Counted from the first letter of the stretch, positions 46,700-55,830 are shown. The stretch: DNA of 64,000 nt from Microbacterium yannicii (GCF_024055635.1 NZ_JAMXMB010000008.1:62001-126000), one strand, 5' to 3'. Made by a program: numbers and translations. The notes: generated by a model not told the origin, from the letters alone.

Positions 46700-47746
46700 T
46701 CAGCGGTACACGCGTGGGATCAGCGGTGACACCCGGAGGGCGATCTCTTCGCCGATCGTCCCGATGAGCTCGGCGAGATCCGTCGCGGAGGCTTCCCCGC
46801 ACGTGCCAGGTCCGAAAAGCGTAACCGTGTCGCCCACGGCGGCATCGGGCCATCCCTCGACGAGCGAGTGCGACTCCCCCACGATCTCCAGCCGTCGACC
46901 GCCGGCGGGCGTGCCGACGCGCGCCCGACCACCGCTCAGCGATGTCGGAAGTCCTGCGAGCGCGCCGATGTCTACCCGCACACCGTCGTCGTGCACGGCG
47001 ACCACCTCCGCCTCGAGCCGACCGATGGGGGCCAGCCCGAGCTCGCCGGCCGACGGACCGCCGGCCGAGCGGATGCCGTAGCAGAACGCCCCGACGCGCA
47101 CCATGTCGTAGCGGAACGCCGGCCGCGCGAACGACGCCGCACTGGCGGCCAGGTGGCGGACGGACGGGTGGATGCCGGCGGCCGCCGCCTCGTCGAGCGC
47201 CCACTCGAAGAGGGTCCGGGCGTCGTCATCCTCGGCGTCGGACGCCTCGGCGATATGGCTCCAGATCCCGGCGACCTCGAGCAATCCGGCGCTCTGCAGC
47301 TCGGCGGCTCGGTCGACGAACGCCGGCCACGCTTCGGGGCGCACGCCGTTGCGGTGCAGCCCGGTGTCGATCTTCAGATGCACACGCGGCGCAGCGGAGG
47401 CGCCGGAAGCGGCGTCTGCAAGGTCCTCGAGAAGCTCGGCGTCGCCGATCCCGAGGTCGAGGTGGGCCGCGAGGGCGGCGCGCAGGTCGTCGCGCGATGC
47501 GGCGATCCAGGTGAAGATGCGGACCGCGTCGCCGGCAGCGGCGCGCACGGCGGTTCCGGTCCGGGCGTCGAAGGCCCCGAACCACCGGACGCCCGCGTCC
47601 ACGGCGGTGCGCACGACCGCCTCGAGCCCGTGGCCGTAGGCGTCGTCCTTGACCACGAGCATGAGCTCGGCCGGCGCGACGGTCTCGCGCACGCGCGCGA
47701 TGTTCGCGGTGAGGGCCGACAGATCGACGTGCAGCCGCGCGGTCAC
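46700..47746 (-). CDS. alr: Alanine racemase-like protein with PLP lysine but no catalytic tyrosine
   Basis: Full two-domain Alr architecture, 348 residues. The barrel has the PLP lysine Lys33 in LVVKDDAYGHG, Arg132 in IDTGLHRNG and Arg217 in DMVRVGAFCYGI, matching Lys39, Arg136 and Arg219 of characterised enzymes. In the C-terminal domain the segment that should read GYADG is GALAG (261-265), so the catalytic tyrosine (Tyr265) is missing, and the MDQ motif is replaced by ESHS. The GTG start overlaps the stop of the upstream Alr-like gene by four bases. Active sites in this family combine Lys of one subunit with Tyr of the other, so this protein probably needs its neighbour as partner. Confidence 0.85.
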   Translation of the reverse strand: MTARLHVDLSALTANIARVRETVAPAELMLVVKDDAYGHGLEAVVRTAVDAGVRWFGAFDARTGTAVRAAAGDAVRIFTWIAASRDDLRAALAAHLDLGIGDAELLEDLADAASGASAAPRVHLKIDTGLHRNGVRPEAWPAFVDRAAELQSAGLLEVAGIWSHIAEASDAEDDDARTLFEWALDEAAAAGIHPSVRHLAASAASFARPAFRYDMVRVGAFCYGIRSAGGPSAGELGLAPIGRLEAEVVAVHDDGVRVDIGALAGLPTSLSGGRARVGTPAGGRRLEIVGESHSLVEGWPDAAVGDTVTLFGPGTCGEASATDLAELIGTIGEEIALRVSPLIPRVYR

Positions 47747-48471
47747 GGCGCGTCCTCCCGGATCGCGCGCAGGCCGACCGTCGTGACGAGCTCGAACGCG
47801 TACATGCCGGTCGCGTCGACCCATTCGGCCAGAGACGGCTCACCGGCCGCCGCGTCGCCGAGGAGCAGGACCTCGTCGCCACGATGCACGACGGAGTCTC
47901 CGATCTCGACCACGCACACGTCCATCGCGACACGCCCGACGATCGGATGCCGCTCCGCCGCGATCGCGACATCGACGGCCCCGCCGAGCGAGCGGACGAC
48001 GCCCTGCGCATAGCCGCCGGTGACGAGCGCGACACGCGTGTCGTGTTCGGCGCGGTACGCGTACCCGTACGACACGCCCTCGCCCGCACGCAGGTGTTTC
48101 ACCGACAGCACGGCGCCGCTCAGCCGCAGCGCGGGTGTGGCAGCGGTACCCGGCATGCCCAGGAGCTGAGACGGCGTGAGCACGGGGCGCGCCGGCGCCG
48201 CCATCGCGTGGTTCGCCCCACCGCTGCCGTACGCCGCCGGCGCGTGCTCGTCGCGCGTGAATCCCGCCGTGACGAGGACACCCTCCACCAGGGCCGCGCC
48301 ATGGCCCCAGGCATCCGCCTCGAGCACGGAGGAATCGAACGAACGGATGCCGCGGTCCCAGGCGATGCGTGCGTTGCCGGTGAGAGCGCCACGCGAGATC
48401 CGGGCGACGGGGCTGCTGCGAGGCGCCGATCCCGGCACGGGCATGCCCTGCCCAGGGATCGCGGAACTCAC
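47743..48471 (-). CDS. Truncated alanine racemase-like protein with catalytic tyrosine but no PLP lysine
   Basis: A 242-residue protein. Residues 23-75 resemble the first strand and helix of an Alr barrel, but the PLP lysine position is Glu51 (VLEADAWGHG) and most of the barrel is missing. Residues 105-238 are a good Alr C-terminal domain: VLSVKHLRAGEGVSYGYAYR, Tyr154 in TGGYAQGVVRSL (the Tyr265 equivalent) and Met183-Asp184 in VGRVAMDVC. It therefore carries what the next gene lacks. It starts with GTG, 6 bases after TAGTCT, and overlaps the downstream racemase gene by four bases. Alternatives are a decaying duplicate or a regulatory subunit, but the conserved tyrosine argues against decay. 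Confidence 0.8.
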   Translation of the reverse strand: MSSAIPGQGMPVPGSAPRSSPVARISRGALTGNARIAWDRGIRSFDSSVLEADAWGHGAALVEGVLVTAGFTRDEHAPAAYGSGGANHAMAAPARPVLTPSQLLGMPGTAATPALRLSGAVLSVKHLRAGEGVSYGYAYRAEHDTRVALVTGGYAQGVVRSLGGAVDVAIAAERHPIVGRVAMDVCVVEIGDSVVHRGDEVLLLGDAAAGEPSLAEWVDATGMYAFELVTTVGLRAIREDAP

Positions 48472-48476
48472 GCCTC

Positions 48477-48483
48477 TAGACTA
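48477..48483. promoter_or_regulatory. Overlapping divergent -10 boxes, Alr pair and ATP-grasp gene
   Basis: TAGACTA contains plus-strand TAGACT (48477-48482) and minus-strand TAGTCT (48483-48478). The minus box is 6 bases before the Alr-like GTG; the plus box would give a leader of roughly 30 bases for the ATP-grasp gene. Confidence 0.45.
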
Positions 48484-48516
48484 TCGGGGTCCCCCGCACA
48501 CGACCCCGGAGCACGC

Positions 48517-49539
48517 ATGCCTTCTCAGGGCCTCGCCCTCTCGAACCGCCTTCGCTACCTCGCCTGGCGTGTCCGTCGCATCGATGTCGGATCCGTGGTC
48601 GAGCGGGCGCGGGAGACCGCGCACGCGCACGGCAAATGGACCCCGGCCGTGATGGTCGACATGCTGTGGTCGGCCGGCTTCCGCCAGGTCGGGTTCCAGG
48701 ATTACGTCGACTACGACTTCGCCATCCTGAACCGGGCCGAGCGGGCGACGTACATGACCCACCCGGTGTCGAACGAGCTCTCGCAGAAGTACGACCAGCC
48801 CGCCTACCGTGGCCTGTTCCAGGACAAGGTCGAGTTCGACCGCACCTTCAGCACATTCCTCCGCCGCGACTGGATGGTCGTCGGGGAGGGCAACGCCGAC
48901 GCGGTGCGCGCCTTCACCGAGGAGCAGGGCACCATCGTCACCAAGGAGCCCGTCGGACAGGCCGGCACCGGCGTTCATCGCTACCACGCGGCCGACATCA
49001 CGGACTGGGACGAGTTCCACCGCGGCCTGCTCGAACGCGGCGAGCTGCTGATCGAGGAGGTCATCCGTCAGCACGCCGACCTCGCGGCGGTCTGCCCCGG
49101 CACGGTGAACACCACGCGCGTCACGGCCTTCTTCGACGGCGACAAGACTCACATCCTCGCGATGGCGCAGAAGTTCGGGCGCGGAGCGGTGAGCGATCAG
49201 ATGACGTTCGGCGGCTTCTACACGATGCTCGACGAGAACGGCCACGCCGTGGGGCCCGGGTACGACTCCCACGGCCACGTGCATGTGCGCCACCCCGACA
49301 GCGGGTTCGTGATCGCCGACTTCCAGCTCCCGATGGTCGAGCAGGTCAAGGAGTTCGTCGACCAGGTCGCGCGGGTCGTCCCGCAGATCCAGTACGTGGG
49401 CTGGGACATCGTCGTCACGCCGGAGGGCCCGGTGCTCGTCGAGGGCAACTGGGGCGCGGGTGTGTACGAGAACAAGCCCAGCGTGACCGGCATCCGCACC
49501 GGTCACAAGCCCCGCTACCGCGAGGCCATCGGGTTCTGA
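48517..49539 (+). CDS. ATP-grasp protein of the sugar-transfer-associated family
   Basis: A 340-residue ATP-dependent ligase-like protein. Nucleotide-binding features: FQDKVEFDRTF, VTKEPVGQAGTGVH, LIEEVIRQHADL, and the late VNTTRVTAFFDGDKTHILAMAQKFGRG and GWDIVVTPEGPVLVEGNWGAG with metal-binding Glu/Asn. This matches the ATP-grasp family found next to glycan genes; such enzymes join a carboxylate to an amine or similar. Divergent from the Alr pair with a shared promoter region, and convergent with the CofE-like ligase. D-alanine or a D-alanyl unit as substrate is an inference from context only. Confidence 0.75.
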   Translation: MPSQGLALSNRLRYLAWRVRRIDVGSVVERARETAHAHGKWTPAVMVDMLWSAGFRQVGFQDYVDYDFAILNRAERATYMTHPVSNELSQKYDQPAYRGLFQDKVEFDRTFSTFLRRDWMVVGEGNADAVRAFTEEQGTIVTKEPVGQAGTGVHRYHAADITDWDEFHRGLLERGELLIEEVIRQHADLAAVCPGTVNTTRVTAFFDGDKTHILAMAQKFGRGAVSDQMTFGGFYTMLDENGHAVGPGYDSHGHVHVRHPDSGFVIADFQLPMVEQVKEFVDQVARVVPQIQYVGWDIVVTPEGPVLVEGNWGAGVYENKPSVTGIRTGHKPRYREAIGF

Positions 49540-49540
49540 C

Positions 49541-49560
49541 GCTTCGACAAGCTCAGCGAC
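49541..49560. repeat. Dispersed repeat copy 3
   Basis: GCTTCGACAAGCTCAGCGAC, 2 bases after the ATP-grasp stop. It forms an inverted pair with copy 4. Confidence 0.75.
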
Positions 49561-49593
49561 CCGCGCCCCGGCGAGAGCGCGACGTCGGGAACC

Positions 49594-49615
49594 GGTCCCT
49601 GAGCTTGTCGAAGGG
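49594..49615. repeat. Dispersed repeat copy 4
   Basis: Core CCCTGAGCTTGTCGAAGGG, 4 bases from the CofE-like stop. Confidence 0.75.
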
Positions 49616-49618
49616 CGA

Positions 49619-50314
49619 TCAGACCGCGCGTACGATGCCGAGCGGCGTGGACTGGTGTCCTTGGCCGAGCGGGTTGTCCTTGAGGATCGCGACGAGGCGC
49701 TTCTCCGCCGGCTTGTCGAGGGTGGAGCCCAGGATGTTGCCGCCGAGGTCGTTGATGTCGACCACTGCCACCTCGGGCACATCGCCGAGGAGAGCCTTGA
49801 TGTGCTGGGCGACCTCGCGCGGACGCTCCGGGCCGAGCACGACTGCCTTGTTGTAGGGCGGGATGGTGCCCGATGTCGGGCCGTCGATCGCTCGCGCCTT
49901 GTCGCCGGCGATGCGGTAGAAGTCGCCCTTGCGGCCGAACAGCTTCGTCACCGCTGACACCGCAGCCGCGAACAGGATGCGGATCGGGCCGCACTCGCGC
50001 AGCGCCATCTCCATGGTCTCGGGCATGCCCAGGCCGATGCCGTACGGGGTGCGCGTGACGTACTTCGAGAGGAAGAACGCGAGCTTGCGGGGCTTGATGT
50101 CGTCCACGAGGTACGAGCGACCCTGCGTGATCGCGACGATCTTCTCCGTCACGAACAGCAGGTCGCCCGAGCGCACGACATCCGCCGCATACTCGCGGAT
50201 GAACTCATCGAGGTCGTCGCCCGGCATCACGACCCGCGTGCGGATCGGGATGCGAGCGAACGACGAGCCTTCGACCTGAACGGTGAGCGCCTTGCCGGCG
50301 TTCGCCTCGCTCAC
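49619..50314 (-). CDS. CofE-like (coenzyme F420-0:L-glutamate ligase family) protein
   Basis: A 231-residue protein similar to the F420-0 gamma-glutamyl ligase fold: [39 protein letters not shown], and the C-terminal [16 protein letters not shown]. True CofE makes gamma-glutamyl bonds on F420 using GTP. No other F420 gene is visible. GTG start overlaps the rpoD stop by four bases, so it would be made with sigma factor. Its neighbours (ATP-grasp, Alr pair) suggest a peptide- or cell-wall-related ligase rather than F420 synthesis; this is inference. Confidence 0.7.
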   Translation of the reverse strand: MSEANAGKALTVQVEGSSFARIPIRTRVVMPGDDLDEFIREYAADVVRSGDLLFVTEKIVAITQGRSYLVDDIKPRKLAFFLSKYVTRTPYGIGLGMPETMEMALRECGPIRILFAAAVSAVTKLFGRKGDFYRIAGDKARAIDGPTSGTIPPYNKAVVLGPERPREVAQHIKALLGDVPEVAVVDINDLGGNILGSTLDKPAEKRLVAILKDNPLGQGHQSTPLGIVRAV

Positions 50315-51654
50315 TCGAGGTAGTCCCGCAGGGACTGCGATCGCGACGGGTGGCGCAGCTTCGCCATCGTCTTCGACTCGATCTGGCGGATGCGCTCGCG
50401 GGTGACCCCGAACGTGTCGCCGATCTGGTCCAGCGTCTTCGGCTGCCCGTCGCCGAGGCCGAAGCGCATGCGGATGACGCCGGCCTCGCGCTCCGAGAGC
50501 GAATCGAGGAGCGACTCGAGCTGACGCTGCAGCATCGTGAAGCCCACCGCGTCGGCAGGAACCACGGCCTCGGTGTCCTCGATGAGGTCACCGAACTCGC
50601 TGTCGCCGTCCTCGCCGAGGGGCGTGTGCAGCGAGATCGGCTCGCGGCCGTACTTCTGCACCTCGATGACCTTCTCGGGGGTCATGTCGAGCTCGCGGCT
50701 GAGCTCCTCGGGCGTGGGCTCGCGACCGAGGTCCTGCAGCATCTGACGCTGCACGCGCGCGAGCTTGTTGATGACCTCGACCATGTGCACCGGGATGCGG
50801 ATGGTCCGTGCCTGGTCGGCCATGGCGCGGGTGATGGCCTGACGGATCCACCACGTCGCATAGGTCGAGAACTTGAAGCCCTTGGTGTAGTCGAACTTCT
50901 CGACGGCACGGATGAGGCCGAGGTTGCCCTCCTGGATGAGGTCCAGGAACTGCATGCCACGACCGGTGTAGCGCTTGGCGAGCGACACCACGAGACGCAG
51001 GTTCGCGCCCAGCAGATGACTCTTGGCGCGCTGACCGTCACGGGCGACCCACTGCAGGTCGAGTCCGAGCTGCGAGGTCTTCTCGGCGGCCGACATGTGC
51101 GACAGCTTCTCTTCGGCGAACAGTCCCGCCTCGATCCGCATGGCGAGCTCGACCTCTTCGGCCGCGTTCAGGAGCGGCACCTTGCCGATCTGCTTCAGGT
51201 AGTCCTTGACAGGGTCGGCGGTGGCGCCGGTGATCTGCGTCGAGTAGACCGGGACGTCCTCGTCGTCGCTGGACGAGATGACGATCGCGCCGGTCGGGAG
51301 CGGCTCGGTGAACGCGGGCTTGGTGCTCTCCTCGTCCTCCTCCTCGTCCTCGGCAGCGGCGGTCTCGTCGGTCGAGGCCTTCGCGTCCTTGGCGGCTGGA
51401 GCCGCGTCGGTCGCGTCGTCTGCAGCGTCCACTTCGATGTCGTCGCCGGCCTCGAGCTCGACGTCGAGCTCCTCGACGTCGTCCTCGAAGTCGTCATCGG
51501 ACTTCTTCGCGCGCTTGGACGCGGTCTTCGGGGCTGCCTTCGCCTTCGGGGCGCCCTTCGCCGCGGGAGCCTTCTTCGCAGCGGGGGCCTTCGTCTCGTC
51601 CGTCTCGGTGTCCTTCGCGGCCGAGCGAGCCTTGGTGTTCGTGCCTGGAGTCAC
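50311..51654 (-). CDS. rpoD: Primary sigma factor (SigA/RpoD)
   Basis: Housekeeping sigma factor, 447 residues. A disordered Lys/Ala/Pro-rich then acidic N-terminus (about residues 1-125) precedes region 1.2 ([25 protein letters not shown]), region 2 ([53 protein letters not shown]), region 3 and region 4 ([41 protein letters not shown]). GTG at 51654 is preceded by AAAGG. The stop overlaps the CofE-like gene. Confidence 0.97.
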   Translation of the reverse strand: MTPGTNTKARSAAKDTETDETKAPAAKKAPAAKGAPKAKAAPKTASKRAKKSDDDFEDDVEELDVELEAGDDIEVDAADDATDAAPAAKDAKASTDETAAAEDEEEDEESTKPAFTEPLPTGAIVISSSDDEDVPVYSTQITGATADPVKDYLKQIGKVPLLNAAEEVELAMRIEAGLFAEEKLSHMSAAEKTSQLGLDLQWVARDGQRAKSHLLGANLRLVVSLAKRYTGRGMQFLDLIQEGNLGLIRAVEKFDYTKGFKFSTYATWWIRQAITRAMADQARTIRIPVHMVEVINKLARVQRQMLQDLGREPTPEELSRELDMTPEKVIEVQKYGREPISLHTPLGEDGDSEFGDLIEDTEAVVPADAVGFTMLQRQLESLLDSLSEREAGVIRMRFGLGDGQPKTLDQIGDTFGVTRERIRQIESKTMAKLRHPSRSQSLRDYLE

Positions 51655-51903
51655 GTTTCGCCTTTCACCGGTCGACGCACCCCTGCGCATCTCCGGTCGG
51701 TTTCGGACACTAGTAAGACCCTTGTCAAGTCCAGATCTTCGGCCGGAAGCCGGACGAAGATGGTTGACAACGGGTCAGAGCGTCTAGTATCTCATACTTG
51801 CCGTGCGCCGCCAGCATCGCCCCGCGTGGATCGGCGCACCTCCATCCCCTGGAACAACGCTCCGGTAGCGCCGGTCATTCCAACGCCCCGGCGAATGGCG
51901 GGC

Positions 51904-52824
51904 TCAGGAACCGCGCTTGTCGTCCTCGGCAGGACGCGTCGCCAGGAATCGCTCCAGCTCGGCAGCCAGCTCGTCGGCGCTGGGCAGATCGCCGGTATGG
52001 ATGATCGGGGTCGCCAGGGTCGAACCCGCCATGTACGCGTCGTAGCGCTCCTCGAGCCCCTGGACCATGCGGGCGAGCTCGTCGCTTCCCTCGATCTGCT
52101 CCGTGACCTTCTCGAGGTACTCGCGATTCTCATCTCGCAGGTCGTCGCCCGCGAAAACGAGGCCGGTCGCCACCGTCAGACTGTCCAGGGCGGCCAGCGC
52201 GGCCGCCGGGTACTCCGTGTCACCCAGGTAGTGCGGGATGAGAAGGACGAAGCCGGCCACGCGCACGCCGGCGGCAGCCAGCCGGTACTCCAGCAGGTGA
52301 CCCGCCGTCGCAGGTACCTCCGTGTGCGGCTGCCACACCGAGTGCGCCTCGGTGAGCTCGGAGCGGGTGCCGCTGACCGTCGTGCCGATGGGCCGGGTGT
52401 GCGGGACCGGCATCGGTATCGCGTGCACCCAGGTCACCGTCGAGACGCCGTAGCTCTCGGCGAAGTCGACGACCGCTGCAGCGAAGGCGTCCCATGCGAA
52501 GTCGGGCTCGTAGCCCGCCAGCAGCAGGAACGGCTGCCCGAGCGCATCATGGGCGAACGACAGCTCCAGTCGCGGCGGGCGATAGTCGGTGAGGTGATCC
52601 TTCTCGAACGAGACGATCGGACGGCGCGCGCGGTAGTCCAGGAGCGTGTCGTTGGAGAAGACCGCGAGCGGCGAGGGCGACAGGTCGTCGCGGAAGTAGT
52701 CGATCGTGCGGCTCACGGCGCTGCCGGCATCGGTGAACCCGGTGAGGGCGATCACGAGCGGCAGTCCGCGCGGTACGGGCGGCGCGGAAGCCGCACGCTC
52801 GAACAGCGGGCCGGGAAAAGGCAT
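51904..52824 (-). CDS. PAC2 family (proteasome-assembly-chaperone-like) protein
   Basis: A 306-residue protein with the PAC2 pattern: PLVIALTGFTDAGSAVSRTIDYF near the N-terminus and GVSTVTWVHAIPMPVPHTRP with AGFVLLIPHYLG in the middle. Actinobacterial members are common next to rpoD and aminopeptidase genes; some relate to proteasome function, here unknown. TAGCAT lies 6 bases before the ATG. Divergent from the leucyl aminopeptidase gene across 86 bases. Confidence 0.88.
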   Translation of the reverse strand: MPFPGPLFERAASAPPVPRGLPLVIALTGFTDAGSAVSRTIDYFRDDLSPSPLAVFSNDTLLDYRARRPIVSFEKDHLTDYRPPRLELSFAHDALGQPFLLLAGYEPDFAWDAFAAAVVDFAESYGVSTVTWVHAIPMPVPHTRPIGTTVSGTRSELTEAHSVWQPHTEVPATAGHLLEYRLAAAGVRVAGFVLLIPHYLGDTEYPAAALAALDSLTVATGLVFAGDDLRDENREYLEKVTEQIEGSDELARMVQGLEERYDAYMAGSTLATPIIHTGDLPSADELAAELERFLATRPAEDDKRGS

Positions 52825-52830
52825 GCTCCC

Positions 52831-52836
52831 ATGCTA
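52831..52836 (-). promoter_or_regulatory. -10 box for PAC2 gene
   Basis: TAGCAT on the minus strand, 6 bases before the ATG; the intervening GGGAGC could also serve as a ribosome site. Confidence 0.4.
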
Positions 52837-52897
52837 CGAGCCGCCCCGACGTGGTCGGGTCGCGACCGTCGTGCTCAGAGCGAACAGTCCGCGTCCC

Positions 52898-52903
52898 TAG
52901 GAT
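52898..52903 (+). promoter_or_regulatory. -10 box for leucyl aminopeptidase
   Basis: TAGGAT, 7 bases before the ATG at 52911, with GGAGACC between. Confidence 0.45.
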
Positions 52904-52910
52904 GGAGACC

Positions 52911-54398
52911 ATGTCGTTTCCCGACCTGGAGTACCGCACGTCCCCCGTCCGAGAGTCCGACGCCGACCTTCTCCTCGTCGCACTCCCGCCGCTCGAGGCG
53001 GAGGCAGCTCCCGATCTGTCCGACTGGCCGGGCCTGCGCGACGCGCTCCTGGCGGTGGGCTTCACCGGCGCCGCCGGCGCATGGGTGCGGGTGTACGCGC
53101 CGGAGGCGACACGACTGCCGCTGGCCGTCGTCGGCACGGGGACGGATCCGGATGCCGCAGCCGTGCGCGACGCGGTCGGTGGGGCGATCCGCGCCCTGAC
53201 CGGGTTCGCGACGGTCGCCGTCGCCGCGCCGTACGCCGACCCCGCACTGTGGACCGCGGCCGCCGAAGGCGCGGCCCTCGGCGGCTACCGATTCGACGGG
53301 TACAAGACCGAGGCGCCCAAGCCGCGCGCCGGGCGCGTCATCGTCCACGGCACGGCCGAACCCGACGAGGCCGCCCTGAAGCTCATCGTCGAGACCGCGG
53401 CATCCGTCGCCCTCGTGAAAGACCTCGTCAACATCCCGGCCGAGTGGCTCGGGCCCGCCGATGTCGCGCAGCGCGCCGCCGACTCCGTGTCGGGGCTGCC
53501 GGTGAGCGTCGAGATCCTCGACGAGGAGGCGCTGCGTGAGCAGGGCTTCGGCGGCATCCTCGGCGTCGGCCAGGGATCGGATCGCCCGCCGCGCCTCGTG
53601 CGTCTCGAGTACGCACCCGAGGGCGCCACCCGACACGTCGCCCTCGTCGGCAAGGGGATCACCTTCGACACCGGAGGCCTGTCGCTCAAGCCCGCCGCGT
53701 CGATGGTCGGGATGAAGTACGACATGGCGGGGGCCGCGACCGTCCTCGCGGTGCTCAGAGCCGCGGCATCCGTCGCAGCACCCGTCAAGGTGACGGCGTG
53801 GCTCTGCGTCGCCGACAACATGCCGTCCGGGCGCGCCACGCGTCCGGGTGACGTGCTGCGGCTGCTCGACGGAACGACGGTCGAGGTGCTGAACACCGAT
53901 GCCGAGGGGCGTCTCGTGCTCGCCGACGGCATCGTGGCGGCCAGCCGCGAGCACCCCGACGTGATCGTCGACGTCGCAACGCTCACCGGCGCGATCCTCA
54001 TCGCCCTCGGCACGCGCCACACCGGCGTGATGGGCGACGACACGGCCGTCGCGGCGTACCTGGCCGCCGCCGCCGAGGCGGGCGAGCCCGCGTGGCAGCT
54101 GCCTCTTCCCGGCCACATGGTCGAGGAGCTCGACTCCCCGATCGCCGACCTGCAGAACGCCAAGATCGGCGATCCCGCGGGCGGCTCGCTCTTCGCAGGC
54201 CTGTTCCTGCGTCACTTCGTCGGCCGCACGGGCGACGAGGAAGATGCGCCCCGCATCCCGTGGGTCCATCTGGACATCGCCGGCAGCGGCACCCACAAGG
54301 GCGCGCCGTACGGCTTCACCGACAAGGGACCGACTGCCGCGACCGTGCGCAGCCTGATCCGCTTCGTCCTGACTGACCTCGATGAGGAGGCACGATGA
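52911..54398 (+). CDS. pepA: Leucyl aminopeptidase (M17)
   Basis: Two-metal cytosolic aminopeptidase of 495 residues. An N-terminal regulatory domain is followed by the M17 catalytic domain: GKGITFDTGGLSLKP (metal and catalytic Lys), MKYDMAGAATV, and the signature NTDAEGRLVLAD with metal ligands and Arg. Start at 52911 was chosen over an ATG 9 bases upstream because TAGGAT is 7 bases before it. Its stop overlaps the lpdA start by four bases. Confidence 0.95.
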   Translation: MSFPDLEYRTSPVRESDADLLLVALPPLEAEAAPDLSDWPGLRDALLAVGFTGAAGAWVRVYAPEATRLPLAVVGTGTDPDAAAVRDAVGGAIRALTGFATVAVAAPYADPALWTAAAEGAALGGYRFDGYKTEAPKPRAGRVIVHGTAEPDEAALKLIVETAASVALVKDLVNIPAEWLGPADVAQRAADSVSGLPVSVEILDEEALREQGFGGILGVGQGSDRPPRLVRLEYAPEGATRHVALVGKGITFDTGGLSLKPAASMVGMKYDMAGAATVLAVLRAAASVAAPVKVTAWLCVADNMPSGRATRPGDVLRLLDGTTVEVLNTDAEGRLVLADGIVAASREHPDVIVDVATLTGAILIALGTRHTGVMGDDTAVAAYLAAAAEAGEPAWQLPLPGHMVEELDSPIADLQNAKIGDPAGGSLFAGLFLRHFVGRTGDEEDAPRIPWVHLDIAGSGTHKGAPYGFTDKGPTAATVRSLIRFVLTDLDEEAR

Positions 54399-55768
54399 CC
54401 GACCACTCCTTCGATCTCGTCGTTCTGGGCGGCGGCAGCGGTGGCTACGCCGCCGCGCTGCGCGCGGCGGAACTCGGCAAGAGCGTGGCCCTCGTCGAGA
54501 AGGACAAGGTGGGCGGCACGTGCCTTCACCGCGGCTGCATCCCGACCAAGGCGCTGCTGCACGCGGCGGAGGTGGCCGATCTGACACGGGATGCCTCGGC
54601 CATCGGCATCCGCGCGACGCTCGACGGGATCGACCCCGCGGGCGTCCGGGCCTACCGCGAAGGCATCGTGGCGAAGAAGTACAAGGGACTCGAAGGACTC
54701 GTGAAGGCCCGTGGGATCACGGTCGTCGCGGGTGAAGGCCGGCTCGAGGCGGGTCCTGCCGTCCGCGTCGGAGACGACCTCTACCGCGGCGCCGACGTCG
54801 TGCTCGCGACCGGGTCGTACAGTCGCACGCTCCCGGGGCTCGAGATCGGCGGCCGCATCCTCACGAGCGAGCACGCGCTCGAGCTCGACGAGATCCCCCG
54901 CAGCGTCGTGATCCTCGGCGGCGGCGTCATCGGCGTCGAGTTCGCGAGCGTCTGGCGCTCGTTCGGCGCCGACGTCACGATCGTCGAGGCGCTCGACCAC
55001 CTCGTGCCCAATGAGGACGTCGCGCTCAGCAAGGGCCTGGAACGCGCGTTCCGCCGGCGCGGCATCCAATACTCGCTCGGCGTGCGCTTCCAGAGCGCGA
55101 CGCAGACGGCGGATGCGGTCACAGTGACGCTCGAGGACGGCAAGGCCTTCACTGCAGACCATCTCCTGGTCGCCGTCGGTCGCGGGCCTGCGACTGCGGG
55201 CCTCGGCTACGAGGAAGCCGGCGTGACCATCGACCGCGGATTCGTGATCACCGACGAGCGCCTTCGCACCGGCGTCGATCATGTCTGGGCCGTCGGCGAC
55301 ATCGTTCCGGGGCTGCAGCTCGCGCACCGGGGATTTCAGCAGGGCATCTTCGTCGCGGAGGAGATCGCCGGCCTCTCGCCCGTCGTGATCCCGGATGCGC
55401 AGATCCCCAAGGTCACCTACAGCCACCCCGAAGTCGCCTCCGTCGGCCTCACCGAAGCCCAGGCCGCATCGGCGCACGGCGCCGACGGGATCGTCGCCTA
55501 CGAGTACAACCTCGCCGGCAACGGCAAGAGCGAGATCCTCGGCACGAGCGGCATCGTCAAGGTCGTCCGCGCGAAGGACGGGCCGGTGCTCGGCGTCCAC
55601 CTGATCGGCGATCGCGTGGGAGAGCTCATCAGCGAAGGACAGCTGGTCGTCGGCTGGGAAGCCCATCCCGAAGACATCGCGCCGTTCATCCACGCGCACC
55701 CGACGCAGTCCGAAGCGCTCGGCGAGGCCTTCCTCGCTCTCGCGGGCAAGCCGCTGCACGCGCTCTGA
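54395..55768 (+). CDS. lpdA: Dihydrolipoyl dehydrogenase (E3)
   Basis: FAD enzyme that reoxidises lipoyl groups of 2-oxo-acid dehydrogenases. The 457-residue protein has the FAD motif VVLGGGSGGYAAALRAAELG, redox disulfide GGTCLHRGCIPTK, NAD motif VILGGGVIGVEFASVW and the C-terminal active His-Glu in HAHPTQSEALGEAF. ATGA overlap with the aminopeptidase; sucB follows after 62 bases. Confidence 0.96.
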   Translation: MTDHSFDLVVLGGGSGGYAAALRAAELGKSVALVEKDKVGGTCLHRGCIPTKALLHAAEVADLTRDASAIGIRATLDGIDPAGVRAYREGIVAKKYKGLEGLVKARGITVVAGEGRLEAGPAVRVGDDLYRGADVVLATGSYSRTLPGLEIGGRILTSEHALELDEIPRSVVILGGGVIGVEFASVWRSFGADVTIVEALDHLVPNEDVALSKGLERAFRRRGIQYSLGVRFQSATQTADAVTVTLEDGKAFTADHLLVAVGRGPATAGLGYEEAGVTIDRGFVITDERLRTGVDHVWAVGDIVPGLQLAHRGFQQGIFVAEEIAGLSPVVIPDAQIPKVTYSHPEVASVGLTEAQAASAHGADGIVAYEYNLAGNGKSEILGTSGIVKVVRAKDGPVLGVHLIGDRVGELISEGQLVVGWEAHPEDIAPFIHAHPTQSEALGEAFLALAGKPLHAL

Positions 55769-55830
55769 CCCTCGGGCTCGCCCCTCATCACTAAGCTAGA
55801 TCCGATATTTCTTCAGAAGGAGACATCCTC

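Larger units (their letters stand above)
49541..49615. terminator. Inverted repeat pair between convergent genes
   Basis: Copies 3 and 4 of the dispersed repeat are in opposite orientation 33 bases apart, giving a long stem between the ATP-grasp and CofE-like genes. It probably serves as a bidirectional terminator. Confidence 0.5.

Noticed and set aside
49619..50314. Firm assignment to coenzyme F420 biosynthesis
   Set aside because: No other F420 gene is visible and the neighbours are racemase- and ATP-grasp-like; only family similarity is claimed.
51723..51728. Minus-strand TTGACA upstream of rpoD as a promoter
   Set aside because: No acceptable -10 hexamer occurs 15-19 bases downstream, so I do not call a promoter.
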